A stretch of DNA of 64,000 bases from Phytopythium helicoides. Its lineage: Eukaryota; Oomycota; Peronosporomycetes; Pythiales; Pythiaceae. Numbering within the stretch: position 1 is the stretch's first letter; the number at the start of each line of letters is the position of its first letter. The position numbers and the translations under genes were made by a program. Below the pieces are notes generated by a model that was given only the letters and a program-made list of their open reading frames with translations, had not been told where the DNA came from and searched no databases. The stretch lies in the NCBI GenBank assembly GCA_024867545.1, contig JANFNE010000050.1, positions 1 through 64,000 of the forward strand. The letters are read 5' to 3'. Below are positions 63,244 to 64,000 of this stretch, in pieces.

Positions 63244-63296
63244 GCAGGTGCGCTCAGCGTTGCCCGCAGGTGCGCTTGGCGTTGCCCGCAGATAGC
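63244..63296 (+). repeat. Tandem 22-bp repeat after Fanzor, candidate guide-RNA region
   Basis: Two adjacent 22-bp copies (GCAGGTGCGCTCAGCGTTGCCC type, two mismatches) at 63244-63265 and 63266-63287, plus a partial third GCAGATAGC. They begin 24 bp after the Fanzor stop, where omega-RNA/fRNA genes usually lie at the element's right end. The RNA role is inference only. Confidence 0.35.
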
Positions 63297-64000
63297 ACTG
63301 TATACTCAGGCATTGTTGCATTTTCACTGGGTTCCATTCCCAGTCATCGTCTTTTATCGTAGGATGCCGGGTTTACCACGGCCATACCCGCGAGCCGAAG
63401 GCGAGTGCTAGCAATAGGTCCAGAAACATACCATTCATGAGCTGCGCGGACTTGTGTAGAGATTTCTCGGGTATTGCAATGCGCCGCAGACGGAGTCCGT
63501 GTTGCTGCACCGTGTGAGAGCAATCTTGACTCCATGAGACGTCCACAGTCAGCGCAATCGGGACACTGAGTGAGATCACCAAGATAGCGCGCGAGCGCGA
63601 CATTGCCTTTGATGGACAAAGAGCAATGAGCTACGTGAAGGTGTCGAAGTCGCCCACGGTTCACATGTGCAGCGAGTGGCGTGCGCGGTGGCGAAGAGCA
63701 GTAGCTCTCGCGCACGGAAGATAGATCTTCGCTCCGCGCGAGTGCTTGGCCTCGAGATGCGAGACTCGAGACGCCACTGCGAAGGTTGTCGGCAGCATCA
63801 CCTCACCATCCGCGCACGATCGCGCCACAGCTTGTCGCAGTGGAGATGCGTTGCGTCGGCAACTCGAATCAGGACCACGGTGTGCTGCTGGATTCGCGTG
63901 CGAAGGAGAATGAGCGCTCCTCGGCGCTCGAGCTTCGAGGTGGCAGGTCTCAAAGTCCGGAATCCAGTGCCAACCAAGTCCCGACTTGAATGCTCGTTGC
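63297..64000. other. Right window edge, no confident gene
   Basis: Open frames on both strands show no clear domain. The minus frame 63344-63715 has a CPDCADC pair followed by a His and a late Cys, which is reminiscent of but not convincing as a retroelement zinc finger. The plus frame 63786-63989 has no features. Confidence 0.4.

Noticed and set aside
63344..63715. Minus-strand ORF with CPDCADC, possible retroelement zinc finger
   Set aside because: Only scattered Cys/His without flanking reverse transcriptase motifs; too weak.
1..64000. CRISPR array, rRNA or tRNA genes
   Set aside because: The satellite has no variable spacers, and no tRNA-like GTTCRA loop in a cloverleaf context or rRNA core was recognised.

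Overview
The window looks like nuclear DNA of an oomycete (Phytophthora/Pythium-type stramenopile). The evidence is: GC-rich compact genes; short introns (about 48-99 nt) with GTGCGT/GTGAGT-type donors; exact matches to the oomycete core promoter (initiator YCAYTYY plus flanking element MWTTTNC); a centriole protein, as expected of a flagellate; and oomycete-typical mobile genes (Fanzor, FLYWCH/MULE transposase). No rRNA, tRNA or CRISPR was recognised.

Layout. 1-11,208 is a satellite: about 50 nearly identical 226-bp units, each with an internal 14-bp tandem repeat; the array runs off the left edge. 12,548-14,609 is a large inverted repeat with two 750-bp arms, each carrying the same small Gln/Pro/Lys-rich gene, transcribed divergently. 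14.8-15.9 kb holds a GST-like gene. 15.9-19.0 kb is gene-poor and decayed.

19-44.3 kb is dominated by a family of secreted lipases of the bacterial I.5 type: five full genes and one truncated copy. Among them lie housekeeping genes: an APH/P-loop kinase fusion, a mitochondrial Mn/Fe-superoxide dismutase, POC1, the 27-kDa tri-snRNP protein and a FAM21-like WASH-complex subunit. Inside the lipase cluster (35.9-40.2 kb) is an accessory island with a giant-virus-like Cys-rich PD-(D/E)XK nuclease, a broken MULE transposase, a 123-bp repeat and a fresh 1.1-kb duplication of the 3' half of lipase 3.

44.5-60.7 kb is a dense intron-containing housekeeping block: a PAM2/MIF4G translation factor, a RecA/SWSAP1-like ATPase, HAUS4-like augmin subunit, F-actin capping protein beta, RNA polymerase I subunit A49, a membrane-anchored low-complexity protein, two Ariadne-type RBR E3 ligases in tandem, and an Old Yellow Enzyme. 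Neighbours are often convergent or divergent with gaps of 65-240 bp.

61.2-63.2 kb carries a Fanzor (eukaryotic TnpB-like RNA-guided nuclease). All catalytic motifs are present, but a single extra base in an A6 run splits it into two frames. It is the most notable mobile system in the window. The last 0.7 kb has no confident gene.

The genes do not form one pathway. The story is a housekeeping region interrupted by an expanding secreted-lipase family and by several kinds of mobile or repeated DNA.
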